64,000 nt of DNA from Colias croceus (lineage: Eukaryota > Arthropoda > Insecta > Lepidoptera > Pieridae), in contig NC_059554.1 in the NCBI RefSeq assembly GCF_905220415.1, positions 7,031,001-7,095,000 of the forward strand. The letters run 5' to 3'. Of the stretch, positions 22,710 through 34,689 are shown in pieces. Within the stretch, counting starts at the first letter, position 1. Each line of letters begins with the position of its first letter. The notes beneath the pieces are model-generated. The model was given only the letters and a program-made list of their open reading frames with translations, was not told the origin of the DNA and did no database searches. The translations under genes and the position numbers were made by a program.

Positions 22710-25700
22710 ATATAAGAGTAGTTCGTCGTCGTTTGTGTTCTATTAATAAAAGTTTTTACCTAAATCTCTACCTGATTAAAGTCAGGGCGGCTTGGTTTCA
22801 ACTTTCAACTAATAAAGTCAATAGTTCCAAAAGGATGAAATCATCTAAATACATAATAATTATTTAATCTAATTATTATGTATAACCTTAACCTCAAATT
22901 TTTGCAAAGCCAACCTCCACCGGTATGCTGTAATAAGTCGTTTAGGTCTTAATAAACATGGTTCAAATTCTTATACATCACACGAAACAATTTAAACGTT
23001 TTGGACAGACTTAATGAGCGCTAACCATAAACTATCCCGACGTGTTCGCAGCCAAACTGGTTTTGCTTAAGAACACAGTTGAAACCAAAAACCGCAACAC
23101 GATGACCTGAAAACCACCTTAAACCTATTTGTGAAAGGTAAATTAAATATTTTAGTGGACTAATATGTTATGGAAGAGTGTACAAGAAATATGCAATTGA
23201 ATATACATTTCGAATTTCACAAGGATCTTTATTAACTACTAATAATCTTATACTAATCAAGTAGGTACTGTATATCTTTTATTAACTAATGTATTGTGTC
23301 TTGTGTGTGTAGTAGTAGTGTAGTATTGTGTGTGGCACAATAAATTTTTTTTTGGTGTTTTTTGTTTACTGTAATGAAGTTAAACTCTAACATGTCTGTT
23401 TCATGCTGTACCCGGAGTAGGTACTTATTATTTATTTTAGTAAAATGTACGTCTGGCACCATTCAAACTAATTAATAATTCAAAGCACTTAAAAGTTAAA
23501 ATTAAAGCATTACTGAGAGAGACACAAGTTATTTCTTAAAAAAAAAATAAATATTTAACGGACGTTCATCAAGGTGATTTATATTTTAAATATAGTAATC
23601 ATCAGCTATTACTCTTGACAAGTAAAACCGCTTCTTGTATTGAGTTTCATTTTTTTTTTTTGTTAAACATTTACAACGTATAATGAATTCAAGATTCACG
23701 TGTGAAGTATTAAATCATCTCGAAAGATGCGCCGACATCTTTAAAATCATATAAAATTATCTATCGTATCGTGATATTATGGATCGGCTTTATAAGTGAA
23801 TCAATTTCACAAATCACTTAATAATATCTGGTATTATGAGCGCACACTGGGGGTCGGCGTTAGGGTTGCCATGTGATCGTAAAACTGCAGTACATTCAAT
23901 CATATTATCTGTTTAACATATTGTAGGTAGAGTCGCCTCGTACAAATAGATTTATATCTATAACTAGATTATACATACTATGTAGAACCTACTAAAATCA
24001 TAATTTTTATATTATTTTTATCGTATTTAATTTTAATATTATTTTCATCGTATCAATTCTTGTTGGATCCTCATTACTTGTAATATGAACATGTAAACGA
24101 TTTTGAAGAAGTGGCAGCCCTAGTTGCTATCAATAAATCTTCGCATCAAAACACGGACTGTGAATCACAAACAGCAAGAAACTAGTAATTTGCCTGTGCA
24201 AAGTTTTAATTATAATTTCCATACAAAGTTTGCGTACGAATGACATTGCATGTAAGCTGGATGATATTATGCAGGAATGTAAAAGAGATTGAAAATAATA
24301 CTAGTAGGTAAGATATTCAGATTACACCACTTTTATGAATGTAAATTGCTGTTTTCTTCCGTTCAATACAAAATTTTACTCAGTAAATTTTCGTTTTCTG
24401 ACACTAGTTGTACCATAAAGTCTCTTATACTAAACGATGGAACCATAGCCTAGTTAAGAGTTCTATATTTGCTAAGGGCGCAATACCAGAACGAAAAAGG
24501 AGCGAATATTTAAAGATACTTTAGATAAGCAACATAAAAGCCCATCTTAATAAATGTATTTTCAATGGAAAAGGATGTTTCAGACAGAGCATGGGTTTTG
24601 ATAAAATCAGTATTGGAATGCGAAGCAACAGTTTAAGGAACGTTACACGTTGGTTTTCTTTTTGCATCGATGTAACAACGATGAAAAAGATTGTGTTTAT
24701 ACCTGTTAAACTTCTGTTTGATGCTGAGAATATTAATTGTTTTAAGATTTTTTCTTGAAATAATATTATGAACCCATAAAAATATAAAACAGCAGGAAAC
24801 ACTACGTCGTAAGAATGTGTCGCCCAGACTACCGGTATGGACAAAACATTCTTAAGTAAGTAATCCAGTTGGACATTTACGCATTCGTAAGATAAATTAT
24901 AAAAAAAAAATATCTTAATAAATCAGACGAGTTTCCAAAAGGTTAAAAAGTGAATCGCTATCCACTATCCACTGTGTATACCTAATATGAATTGACGTAT
25001 TGATCGTATCAATTGACAGTTCACATTTCGTATTACAAACCGCGAAACAAAAACATTTGGGTCGCCAAACGGTAATTACATCATGACATCGAACGTATAT
25101 ATAAGCTTATTTACAAGACGTTGCCTAAGAATTTGTGTCATATACACATTTGACCTACAATTATTATAAACTCCCAATAATGGAGATTATCGTTAGTTAT
25201 ATGATAATTGTCTGATAATAAACACGATATAATCATTTTTAAAATGTTTACTTAAGTAATAATATGTATTTGTCTTTAAATTGCAAAGCTTTTGGTCACC
25301 CTCAACTTTGCTATTCTCCAACAAAAAGCATGTTCATTGAAAAAGCACGTAAAGAACGTGCTCTAGAAAAAAAGCAGATTCGTATTTAAATCTTGCGAAT
25401 TATAAAGCTCAATGAAGCGATTGAACAAGAACACACACAATTTTAATTGCACAAAATAACAGACGTATTTCAATGTCGTTAGTTTTTGTGATCTCGTTAC
25501 CGATACTTTATTAGGTCGCAATTAATTGTAATTAAAAAGAGACGTGATTACTGTGGTGTGATAATAATTGGACGTAATTTATGCAGCTTTTAGGGATTCG
25601 TGTTTAAGTTATAAATCAATTCAAATACAGTCATCGAAGTGTGTGTGTTTTTTTAGATCATTTACGTTGGAGACCACAACAAAGGAGTTCTCCTTTTTAA

Positions 25701-28400
25701 GGACTTTATTTCAACATTTTTATAAACACTACAGTGAATAAGCTATAATTGTTGTTTAAAAGTACGGAACCATACCCAACAGGTTCTATGCTTTCCTGTC
25801 TGATTTAGTTTTTTGTTGGAACCATTTATAAAGGCCCCATCAGGAAACGATGGAGGTTTTGTCTTTCACCGGCCACACGAAATCGCATAGCTCCTTTCTC
25901 GTACCTTTGATTGCGATGAATATTTCTGTTAATTTGTTTTTTTACTGGTCGTATTTTGAGGCTTTTTGTGAGAGCATACATTTGAAAGAATACCGAACTA
26001 CCTACATGTGAATGCAGATAGTTTTTAGATATCAGAATATCAAAGTTTGAATTTTACTACTATTACCACATAAATAGACCAATAGCAATTTAAATTATTC
26101 CTCATTGACAATAAGGAAGAAAGGTACATGCTACATAATATCATTACTGAGTATTAAAGGCTAAAGCACACATTTGTTTCTTTCCTAGGTCAACCCGTTT
26201 GAAGCTGTGACAAGGGGATAATTAATTATTACATTGTTTATCTATACTATTATTATAGTAAAGTTAGTAATGTAGAGTTTTAGATAATTACATTTAATAT
26301 TTTTTTTTCTGGAAGACGTTTAATTTGATTTATTTGCAAGTATTCAACAGAAATTACGGCAAGGCCATAAAGGGTCATTACGACATTCTCAGAATAGATG
26401 GGCGGCAAGTGAGAGCAAATTAAACGAATGTTGGAAGTTCTTTAACCATTTAATTTAAGGTCGAAGTTAAGTCTATTTCACAATTGCTGTCAAAGATGCC
26501 AAATTACAAGACTAAAATTAAAACTGAATTTTTTTTGATGCAGACGACATACACACGAAAAAGGAAAAAGAGCAGAAGAAATCTTTACATACTAGTTTTA
26601 TCATTTTAAAAGGGTTTCCTATACATTCGTTATCAATTTCAACTTGTAAGCACTAACATATAAATAATTTTATTACCAATGTAATATCGTTCCAATTAAA
26701 AACGCACGTATTAATAAGAAATAGTATTTTATGGGCTCAAGTTATGGGCTTTGCCCGAGATAGGGTTTCCAATAAACCCTGCGTTACAGATAAATTTAAA
26801 CAGGCAGACAATATTTTATGGGTCATTTTAGGTACGGTTTTACGATTGGAGACGAAGCTGCGTCTAGATTTTAATACTGTCTAGTTCTGGACGGCATTAT
26901 GCTTTCAAATTATTTATAACTGCTGTAAAGATGTTTATCGAAGATTAAACACATGATGTATGGGAATATGTTTGTAATTTACTATTCGTTTGGCGTGATG
27001 TTTGTTTGTTTAAATAATATTTGGGTTTGAGTGGCGTTTTATGCCGTTGCTGAATTATTTATTTATGGAAATTATTATTATAGTTAATTAATTATTTTAA
27101 TATAATGGGCGTTAAGAAAGTTTGCGAGACAAATTAAAACTGAAACCATTTTTAGTTTTATATAAATTTTGCAAAAAAACTAGATCACAAATATACTACG
27201 CCATACGTAGGTATTTATATACAGGTGCATGTTGTTTGTTTGGTACCTACAGATGTTATCGTCTTTTAAATAAATAATTGTATATCTAAATATCGTGCTT
27301 AATTAATATCGCTCATAATGTATTATTTTTCTTATAAACTTATCCAAACGTCTTTACGTAACAAATCAATATAGTAAATGAACACTTAAAAAGCTTTAAA
27401 AGTACAGCTTTTGTTCCCATACGACACCATTGTGTTTATCTTAGTTCTCCTTTCCTTTTTGGGATAGTCTAGCCGCTTTAATTTTATTTACTACTTTAGT
27501 ATATCTACGCCTTTTATAGTTTTAACGAGTCTCAATACTCTGGATAAAAAGGTATACGGTAAGTATTCATGGTGAAAGAGCTTTGATATCGCAGAAGTGG
27601 CAACATAAAAAATATTGTAATTTTGGTGGAAAAGAAATTTAAGAAATTTAAGAAAATTAGTTGACAATTATTTATAATTAGTTTTAATTTTTACATCATT
27701 TGCTAAAAACCACAACTACCTACTAATTAAATATTCCAATTGCCGAGACTTATATAATTATTAATAATTTATATTCATATTCAATTATTCAATAACGGTA
27801 TTACATACGACCCCTTCTGTTGAACTGCCCTATTACACAGTAACCTATTTACCGTTAACCTATATAACGTTTGCCAAAAAAATACAGCGATAAAGCGCTC
27901 GTAAATACAAAGCTAAGCTATAGCCGCTTTAAGTCTACAGCTGTATTAAAATTTAAAAGTACCTAAGCATGAAAATCCGGCAAATACCATTACATCCTCA
28001 CGTCGTTCACAAAGCTTAACAAATTACACAGGTAAGCGCATTCAGCGATAAAACAAACTATCTTATTAGACGGTAACAAAACAATGGAACTTTACGCAGC
28101 GCTGCAGCTGCTGTTTTAATATCATTTGTGACGTTTACGCGCGAAAAGTTTTACGACCCGCAGACGCATCAAAATTCAAAAGTCAAGTGATGTAGGAGTG
28201 GATATAGTAACGATGTCGATTTGATTATTTTAATCGTTCATAAGTAGCTCTATTTACTCGTAGATCCTACCTTCGACTACGTACGCTTGATAAAATTATT
28301 AATATAAAACTTTTGAGTGCCTTTCTATAAATCGGATCGCATCTTGGTTGAAAAATCCGGCCCCACGTTACTTCCCAAATTTCATGTTTGGTGGTCAAAT
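22710..28400. other. Long gene-poor AT-rich stretch
   Basis: No supported exon. A 14 bp inverted repeat lies at 22849-22862 / 22870-22883. A GT-rich microsatellite lies near 23296-23335. A degenerate 38 bp tandem lies near 24000-24058. A minus-strand 107-codon frame at 24521-24844 is Leu/Ile/Phe-rich with AT-ending codons and is probably chance. Clustered CAGCTG-type E-boxes occur at about 28098-28113. Confidence 0.4.
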
Positions 28401-28408
28401 TTATTTTT

Positions 28409-28586
28409 AAAGTGAAACTTTTATTACATCGTCTCAAACTTTTTAGTCTTTAGCGCATGTCGCGTGACGCACGATACGTACGATAATTATCGTACAAATA
28501 CGATAATTTTTAGTTAAATGTCTATAGTGTGAAAAAAAGTTTCACTTTTACCGTGGTTTCATAAAACCACACAACATTTTTTTAAC
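28409..28586 (-). mobile_element. MITE-like repeat, copy 2 of the GTGAAAC-terminus family
   Basis: Inverse of 1231-1391: AAAGTGAAAC at 28409, GTTTCACTTT at 28539-28548, then the GTGGTTTCATAAAACCAC hairpin. Its centre has an 18 bp perfect palindrome, GTACGATAATTATCGTAC (28478-28495), instead of the 20 bp hairpin of copy 1. Confidence 0.75.
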
Positions 28587-28589
28587 TAT

Positions 28590-30245
28590 CTTTTTCTTTT
28601 ATAAATGATTTTTTCTATGAATTACTGTTTAAGATTCGCATACTTTCATACATAGTAACCTTTCATATTTCCTCATGATACAGTGATTGCTAGTCAACTC
28701 ACTTTTTCCAGTATTTTTTCAATGCCCCTAGATTAGCTTCCCCATGAAGTAATGTCCAATCATGCAATAGATTTTTATCTCTTTATTAACATACAAAAAA
28801 CAAAGAATAATCGGTTCAATATTGATTATTAAGTTCTCTCCTTGATCTTTCCGAGAGCTTTATTCGTTTTTTGATGTATATTAATTAATGTATCGATAAG
28901 TTACGTTGACATCACTAAAGGGTTCATTTTACGAGCGTTTCGTCTCGTATCCGAGTTCCATTTTAGAACGAGTCCTCGCTTGTGGTAGGTCATTGGAATA
29001 ACAGAATAAGGTCGATATGCCTTTAATTATATCATAATTTATCAACAGCAGAGAAATAATTGTATTATAGATATAGGATTTTTCAAAGTAGTGTTCAATG
29101 TTCATCAAGATAATGTCTTGAGTTGGATAAATAGATAAATTTTACATACGATCAACTGGACAAATTACGATTAAAAAAAAATACAATGAAATTATCTCTG
29201 TTGATTTCGCAACAGTTTATAAAATGTATCAGGTAGCGAACGGTCGTGGGTAAAAGCTGGATAAATAATACTACTTAAATAGTTAGAAAAATTGCTGAGC
29301 ATAAGGTGACCGCATTCATTTGTTTATCCAGCCATGACAAAAATCTGTTTTGATATCCGAGTTAATTAATAAATGAATATGGAGCTAACGTGTAAGTATA
29401 ACATAACACGATGTTTTACAATGCGCCTCAGCTAAACTAAACCTCACAGATTGCATGATATTTGCATTTATTATCTACAGGTATTAACCTCGGGGAAGTA
29501 AGAAAAATGAACAATTAGATCTCTCAATAATCTATAGCACAATAAAATTCCGAAGCGTCATTAAAATTTACCATCTATTAGAGAAGTTGCAATGGAATGC
29601 ATAAAAGTAAAAACACTAAAATTTTTCCTTGGAACAAGTCTGCGTATAAATTACGAGGTTATAAAAGTTTTTGTTGCGAATAGTGTTGCTATAAATCCCC
29701 TATCCCTTTCTAGCCGGCTTTTACGAGCGTGAAAACGCGAGATGGTTATATATTTCATGGGTTTTATTGCAGACGCGCATCGTATATATTGTTTCGGAAA
29801 GCTAATCATGACTCTCCATTGTAAATCAAAGTAATAATGACATTTGTATTTGTTATCTGCCGTATTAGGCTATGTTTTTGCGATCGGCCGCTTTGATCTG
29901 TGCAACAGAGAGCTTTTTCAGTGAACTTTGATTACACCAGACGTAGTTTTTAGTTTTCACTGAACAATGCTTCGACGTTGAAGACTCACGAACGTGCAAA
30001 AATATAGATCGACATATTCGACTTACCTGCACATAATTCATTTCATCATTGCTTCAATAAATGAAGATGTTGTTAATAGCGACATGAGTAATGGGTAGAA
30101 AACTTTCCCATTAATTACGCTAGCTTTTCGCTCGCGGATTCGCCCGAAGTTAAAGGAAATTCCTATGGGAATGAGATGTTTCGTCGACGCGTTTAAAAGT
30201 TATAACTCTCTAGCTTTCTACATATATCCAGACATAAAAAAAAGG
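28590..30245. other. AT-rich stretch without supported genes
   Basis: I see nothing that supports an exon, RNA gene or element. Confidence 0.4.
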
Positions 30246-30272
30246 TGTGCGTGTACTAGTGTACACACGTAA

Positions 30273-30456
30273 GAAGTGAAACTTCTTTATGATCTTATTT
30301 TTCAAAATATAATTTACTATATGCAACTTTACAGAAATACGTCGAATCACACGTGGTAAGGATAAGAAAAAGATGGCGCGTAACGGAAAAATGTCACGCG
30401 TAACGAAAAAATGTTACACAAAATTTTTTCCAACCCCGATAAAGGAGTTTCACTTC
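30273..30456. mobile_element. 184 bp MITE with 18 bp inverted termini
   Basis: GAAGTGAAACTTCTTTAT (30273-30290) is matched inverted at 30439-30456 with one mismatch. The interior has a repeated CGCGTAACG(G/A)AAAAATGT motif. A palindrome GTGTACTAGTGTACAC lies just outside the left end. No clear target duplication was found. Confidence 0.75.
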
Positions 30457-30525
30457 AAAAATCACATTATGAAATCGATTCCTTTACTATGTAAAAGTTG
30501 ACAAACAAATTAATATTCTTTCACA

Positions 30526-30762
30526 TCCCTACTAATATTATAAATGCGAAAGTAACTCTGTCTGTCTGTCTGTTACTCAATCACGCCTAAACTACTGAAC
30601 CAATTTTCATAAAATTTGGTATGAAGATATTTTGATTCCCGAGAAAGGACATAGGCTACTTTTTATCCCTGGAAAATGACGCAATACCGGAAGTCCCACG
30701 GGAACGGAAACTATGCGGGTTTTTCTTTGACTGCGCGGGCGAAGCCGCGGGCGGAAACCTAG
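30526..30762 (+). mobile_element. Lep1-type non-autonomous Helitron, family A
   Basis: Host A, TC start (TCCCTACTAATATTATAAAT), TCTG repeat, GCGCGGGCGAAGCCGCGGGC hairpin, CTAG end, host T. It is a near-twin of 14182-14422, implying recent activity. Confidence 0.95.
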
Positions 30763-30915
30763 TTTATTATATATTAAGGAGTATAAGGACTAAGGATTTA
30801 AAAGCAAACAAAACGAGACAAATTGGGTATTGCGTTCACAATATTGAAGAAGCCACAGAGTAGAAAATACATGGAGAGTGTCGTAATCGGCTTGTGCTAT
30901 GGAATTATATGAAAA

Positions 30916-31217
30916 ATTATCTTGTTCACCGTCCACGTCTTGTGTGGTTACTAGACAACTTGTAATGATAAATACATTATTAACTAGCTTTTCATCCGCT
31001 TCGCCCGCTTTGTCTAAAACCGAATATATTATTATACTAAAACCTTCCTCTTGAATCACTCTATCTATTAAAAAAACCGTATATAACTCCGTTGCGTAGT
31101 TTTAAAGATATAAGCATACAAAGGGATATAGGGACAGAGAAAGCGACTTTGTTTTATACTATGTAGTGATTATCTTGTCCATGTCTTGTGTGGTTACTAG
31201 ACAAGCTGATTATAAAT
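30916..31217. repeat. Imperfect ~50 bp direct repeats flanking a Helitron
   Basis: 30916-30973 and 31169-31217 share TTATCTTGT..CACGTCTTGTGTGGTTACTAGACAA-type sequence with small indels. The family D Helitron lies exactly between them. Confidence 0.8.
30984..31169 (-). mobile_element. Non-autonomous Helitron, family D (inverted)
   Basis: CTAG at 30984-30987 with host A before it (T on the element strand). TC is the complement of GA at 31168-31169. The body matches 15901-16085. Confidence 0.88.
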
Positions 31218-31240
31218 AACCACTTGAAGTGAGTGGCCAA

Positions 31241-31276
31241 CTGAATGGATTCATCTGAATGGATTCATCTGAATGA
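31241..31276. repeat. Short tandem repeat, 14 bp unit
   Basis: CTGAATGGATTCAT occurs twice and a third partial time. Confidence 0.85.
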
Positions 31277-31467
31277 CAGTGTAATTGAACACATCGATTT
31301 ACTATAAAAATATAACTGGTTTGATGGTTGGAGTTAAATATTAATATAATTACGAGTAATTTCCAGTATCTAACTCAAACTATTTAAATGAAACAACCGT
31401 TTTAATTTCAACATGTTGGAATACATTACTAAAAATACGCAAAAAAATCTTAAATTTTCTTAATTTT

Positions 31468-31497
31468 TCCGCGCGGACGGAGTCGCGGGCGGAAGCT
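31468..31497 (+). mobile_element. Helitron 3'-end relic
   Basis: CCGCGCGGACGGAGTCGCGGGCGG..GCTAT resembles the family A 3' hairpin with a mutated CTAG. No 5' part is recognised. Confidence 0.45.
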
Positions 31498-31499
31498 AT

Positions 31500-33300
31500 T
31501 TAAATATATTTTTATTTCAATTAACAGTTTCTCGGCAAACTTAAAAGCTATTCTAGATTGGCGGCGTTTTCCCTTTATCATAGCAATCAATATGTTAATG
31601 TGATGTTAAAATCATCGTAAAATATTGTTCTACTAGATTATGCTTATTAAATACATTGTTCTATGGCTTCAGAAATTGTAAATCAGCATAATTATACACC
31701 ATAATATACAAATTCGTTTAAATTTGATGTTATAAACAACAAACGAACAAAATTAAAACACAAACAAAACAAAAAAAATGAAATTTTTACGGATAAACAA
31801 TTGACACCTTGAATTAGTACGCAAAAAATGTGTTAATGTGACTCATAAATTCAACCCAATCGGCTAATAAATATTTTCTTGTCAAATTCACCGCATACAA
31901 AACGTCATCTTAATTAATTAAAGGTTGTCCAGGTGCGTCGTTCTTGTATTAATGTATTCAGGCCAATTGAGGTAGGATAAAAATGCGAGAGGGCAGTGTA
32001 GAAACGGCCTCTGCGTACGTGAGCGGTAATTAGCTTTCGCGTGTTTGAACCCCAAAAAGAAGGATACGGTTTCGCGGCATGGAGGTTCAAGTTAAAAAAG
32101 AACACATAATATTTTATATCAAATCTAATAAAAGAAGTGATAAGACCGTATAATGTTACCGTGAGGATGGTGTTTATATGGCTCTATATCTATTTTCTAT
32201 CAAGGATACAAAATGCAAAATATGGACAATTTTTTTTCCGGATTACGAAACAAACACAGAAAGTATGAAGAATTTTGTATTACCTTATTCTCATAATTCT
32301 ATGACCTCTTTTGTAAGATACGGTATTATGTAGTCCATGCCCAGTTTATGGGCGGTCTCTATCAAAGATAAAATTACATTGTTTAGCCATGTATGTTGAA
32401 ATCTCCATCTAATCTCAGATCGTCGTTCCTGACCATACCTGATTATACCTGACCTACCAAAATAAAAAAAACGCAAACCCGTTCACTAACTAAACGTTAC
32501 ACAGGCCGGCAACATTAACCTCTTCAAAGAACATAAACCGCAATACATCAGTAATAAATAAAATACTTCGCAAACATTACGCGACCATGCGAAAATGACT
32601 GATCGATAAATTTTGAGTGAAGTGAAGCACGTTTAAAAAAAAGCAAATTAATCGACGTTGAATATCTTGACCTACGCTAACTGTATACGTGAGTTGCTTT
32701 TAAAATAATCTGTACTGACGCGGAGCCAGTTTTGGAAGGGAAAAAATATGTATCGATGTAAACGTGTTTGGAAAGCAATGTTCAAAGAAATTTTGCGTAG
32801 CCCTGCTCGTGTGTGAAGTTGGAATCGTGTTTTAAAAGAAAAAATTTTAATTAACGTTATTGCAGGAGATCTGTAAATGAGGTGACGTTATAATTACAAA
32901 TAAAGAGATGCCATTTTTTGGAAATGTTTTAACGCCATTTAAGAATCATGCGTTTCGTGATTTTTATGAAGTCATGTCATGTAATGTCCGTACTATTTAA
33001 AAGGTTTATTTTGCTCTCACATTTTTTCCATCAAGTCTACGTAATTTGTAACGATTTATTGGTTTACGCCATAAAAGGTGGACCAAGAGACGAATAAAAT
33101 AATTTAATTAAAACTAAATGCATCCGTACAGAGCAATTAGTTGGCCAGTTATTTAGGATTATGTGTTTATGTTAACCGATTAGGGCAGTCAGTAAGAAAA
33201 GTCAATGATTTTAACGATCTATATACGTATGTGGGCGTCACCGTTTCCATTTATAGACTTGGTCTCTGGTACATACAAAAAATACGGGTTAGATTTTTCT
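31500..33300. other. AT-rich stretch without supported genes
   Basis: Only chance frames are visible, with no element boundaries I can support. Confidence 0.4.
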
Positions 33301-33318
33301 GGACGAATAGAATTCTTG

Positions 33319-33346
33319 TGACGTCACGCACAACCAAAATGGCGGC
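33319..33346. promoter_or_regulatory. CRE palindrome next to a YY1/Pho-like site
   Basis: TGACGTCA at 33319-33326 is followed by AAAATGGCGGC at 33336-33346, the classical YY1 consensus. The piggyBac insertion begins 18 bp downstream. Function is inferred from motifs only. Confidence 0.4.
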
Positions 33347-33769
33347 TTCGCACTATTCATTAACCCTAGATCACTAATCATTCGTCTCACAGTCGACCGG
33401 CACCTGTTGCGTTCGATGTTTAGGTATGTTCCCAACACTTTCTCGTCCCGCCCCTCTCAGTACCTTCCTGATTGGCAATTTATTGACCCGTGTGGAGATG
33501 ACGCGGACGCACGCTTTCTAGTTCCGGAGTTATAGCAAAATATTCAACTCACAGACGAATGTGTAGTGACTACGCGTGCAATGTGAACAAAGGTGTATTT
33601 TTGATTAATCGATTTTTTTATTGTTTATTGATACCAATCTATAATAAACGTTGAATAATACTTATTGTAGAAAGTTTATCTGCCTTTTTGCTAGTAATGT
33701 ATACTGTTTCCTTTAATAGTTTTTGGAATAATACGAATTAAAAAAATTAACCTTCCTTTTATTGTATAC

Positions 33770-34000
33770 ATGAATTCAGAGAGAGATCAGGAGAAGATAT
33801 TGAGTATTCTTGAAGAATGCGACAGCCACAATAAAGAGGGCGAGACACTTGAACATCAGTTGGATGGTTTTCGTAGCTCAGATTTCGAAGGCGAAGACAA
33901 TTTAGAGAGAGATTTAGCAATCGCTACTGATCAAAGTGAACAAGAATCTGATACGTCTTCTGACCAAGAATTCAATTTTAGAGGGAGAACTTTTGTATAA
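33770..34000 (+). pseudogene. piggyBac transposase, N-terminal fragment
   Basis: A 76-codon frame starts at ATG 33770, about 400 bp inside the left terminus, as expected for the transposase start. It is acidic (EGETLEHQLDGFRSSDFEGE and later ESDTSSDQE), typical of the disordered N terminus of piggyBac-like transposases, and stops at TAA 33998-34000. The RNase H-like DDD catalytic core that should follow is missing. About 70 bp downstream, 34067-34129, a short stretch in another register reads TKNAVDAVDQM..GRPRWP. That matches the conserved segment after the third catalytic Asp, so the deletion joins near here. Confidence 0.85.
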
Positions 34001-34066
34001 GGAGGATAATAGTCTCTGACGAGGATACCAGCACGCAGCCAGAAGGCCGCCAACAGCTATAATAGC

Positions 34067-34132
34067 ACCAAAAACGCAGTCGACGCAGTTGACCAAATGT
34101 GCTCAACAATCGGAAGACCTAGGTGGCCTTAG
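34067..34132 (+). pseudogene. piggyBac transposase, post-catalytic motif fragment
   Basis: TKNAVDAVDQMCSTIGRPRWP, then TAG. The NAVD.VDQM and RWP motifs are conserved in piggyBac transposases. It is separated by stops from the fragments on either side. Confidence 0.82.
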
Positions 34133-34191
34133 GTTATATTTTATAATATTCTAAATTTATGCATAGTTAATATGTAATTTATGTATCTAAC

Positions 34192-34532
34192 ATGGTGAGG
34201 CTGCGTCAAAAACCATTAAAACTAAGAACTTTCATTCAAAAAATGGAAGATGGCCTAACTGAACCATGGTTGCAGGAGCGGTACAATACACCAACTTTGA
34301 GGAAAAATATCAAAACATACATAAAAGATATTCTAAAAATCGATGATGTTTTTCCTAGTACGTCTCAAGGCGGACAAATAAACGCAAAATATGCCGATTT
34401 TGTCCATATAAAAAACGCAGAATGACTAAAAACTCATGCCACTCATGCAGAAAGACAATTTGCGGCGAGCACACAATTCCTAGATGTAATGACTGCAAAG
34501 ATTGGAAAAAAAGACCTTCTTATTTCTTATAA
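34192..34532 (+). pseudogene. piggyBac transposase, C-terminal fragment with Cys-rich domain, frameshifted
   Basis: The frame from 34192 reads a helical region typical of piggyBac C-terminal parts (LTEPWLQERYNTPTLRKNI). It then stops at 34423-34425. In another register, from 34413, it continues KRRMTKNSCHSCRKTICGEH and ends with a PRCNDCKDW segment and TAA at 34530-34532. This is the CxxC-x4-CxxH-x5-CxxC cysteine-rich domain that binds transposon ends. One frameshift therefore separates the two halves. The gene is dead, but its conserved cysteines and histidine remain. Confidence 0.85.
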
Positions 34533-34689
34533 TAATATTTAGATAACTAACTTGGCTATGTTGTTAATTATTTCACTTAAATATAACAAATAAATAAAAT
34601 ACATGCATTTTAATTTGTTCGTCTGTAAGTCGAATGTTTAGTGACAAAGTAACACAGAAATATGTTTAGTGAGCTAGGGTTAAACGAAT

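Larger units (their letters stand above)
33364..34679 (+). mobile_element. Internally deleted piggyBac element with TTAA target duplication
   Basis: TTAA (33360-33363) precedes CCCTAGATCACTAA. On the right GTTTAGTGAGCTAGGG is followed by TTAA (34680-34683). The termini are inverted copies with one mismatch in about 14, and TTAA duplication plus CCCTAG ends are diagnostic of piggyBac. The 1316 bp element retains N- and C-terminal transposase remnants but lacks most of the catalytic domain, so it could move only if a full-length relative supplied transposase. Confidence 0.95.

Noticed and set aside
24521..24844. 107-codon hydrophobic minus-strand frame, considered as a chemoreceptor fragment
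   Set aside because: No conserved receptor motif; Leu/Ile/Phe content is what AT-rich chance frames give.
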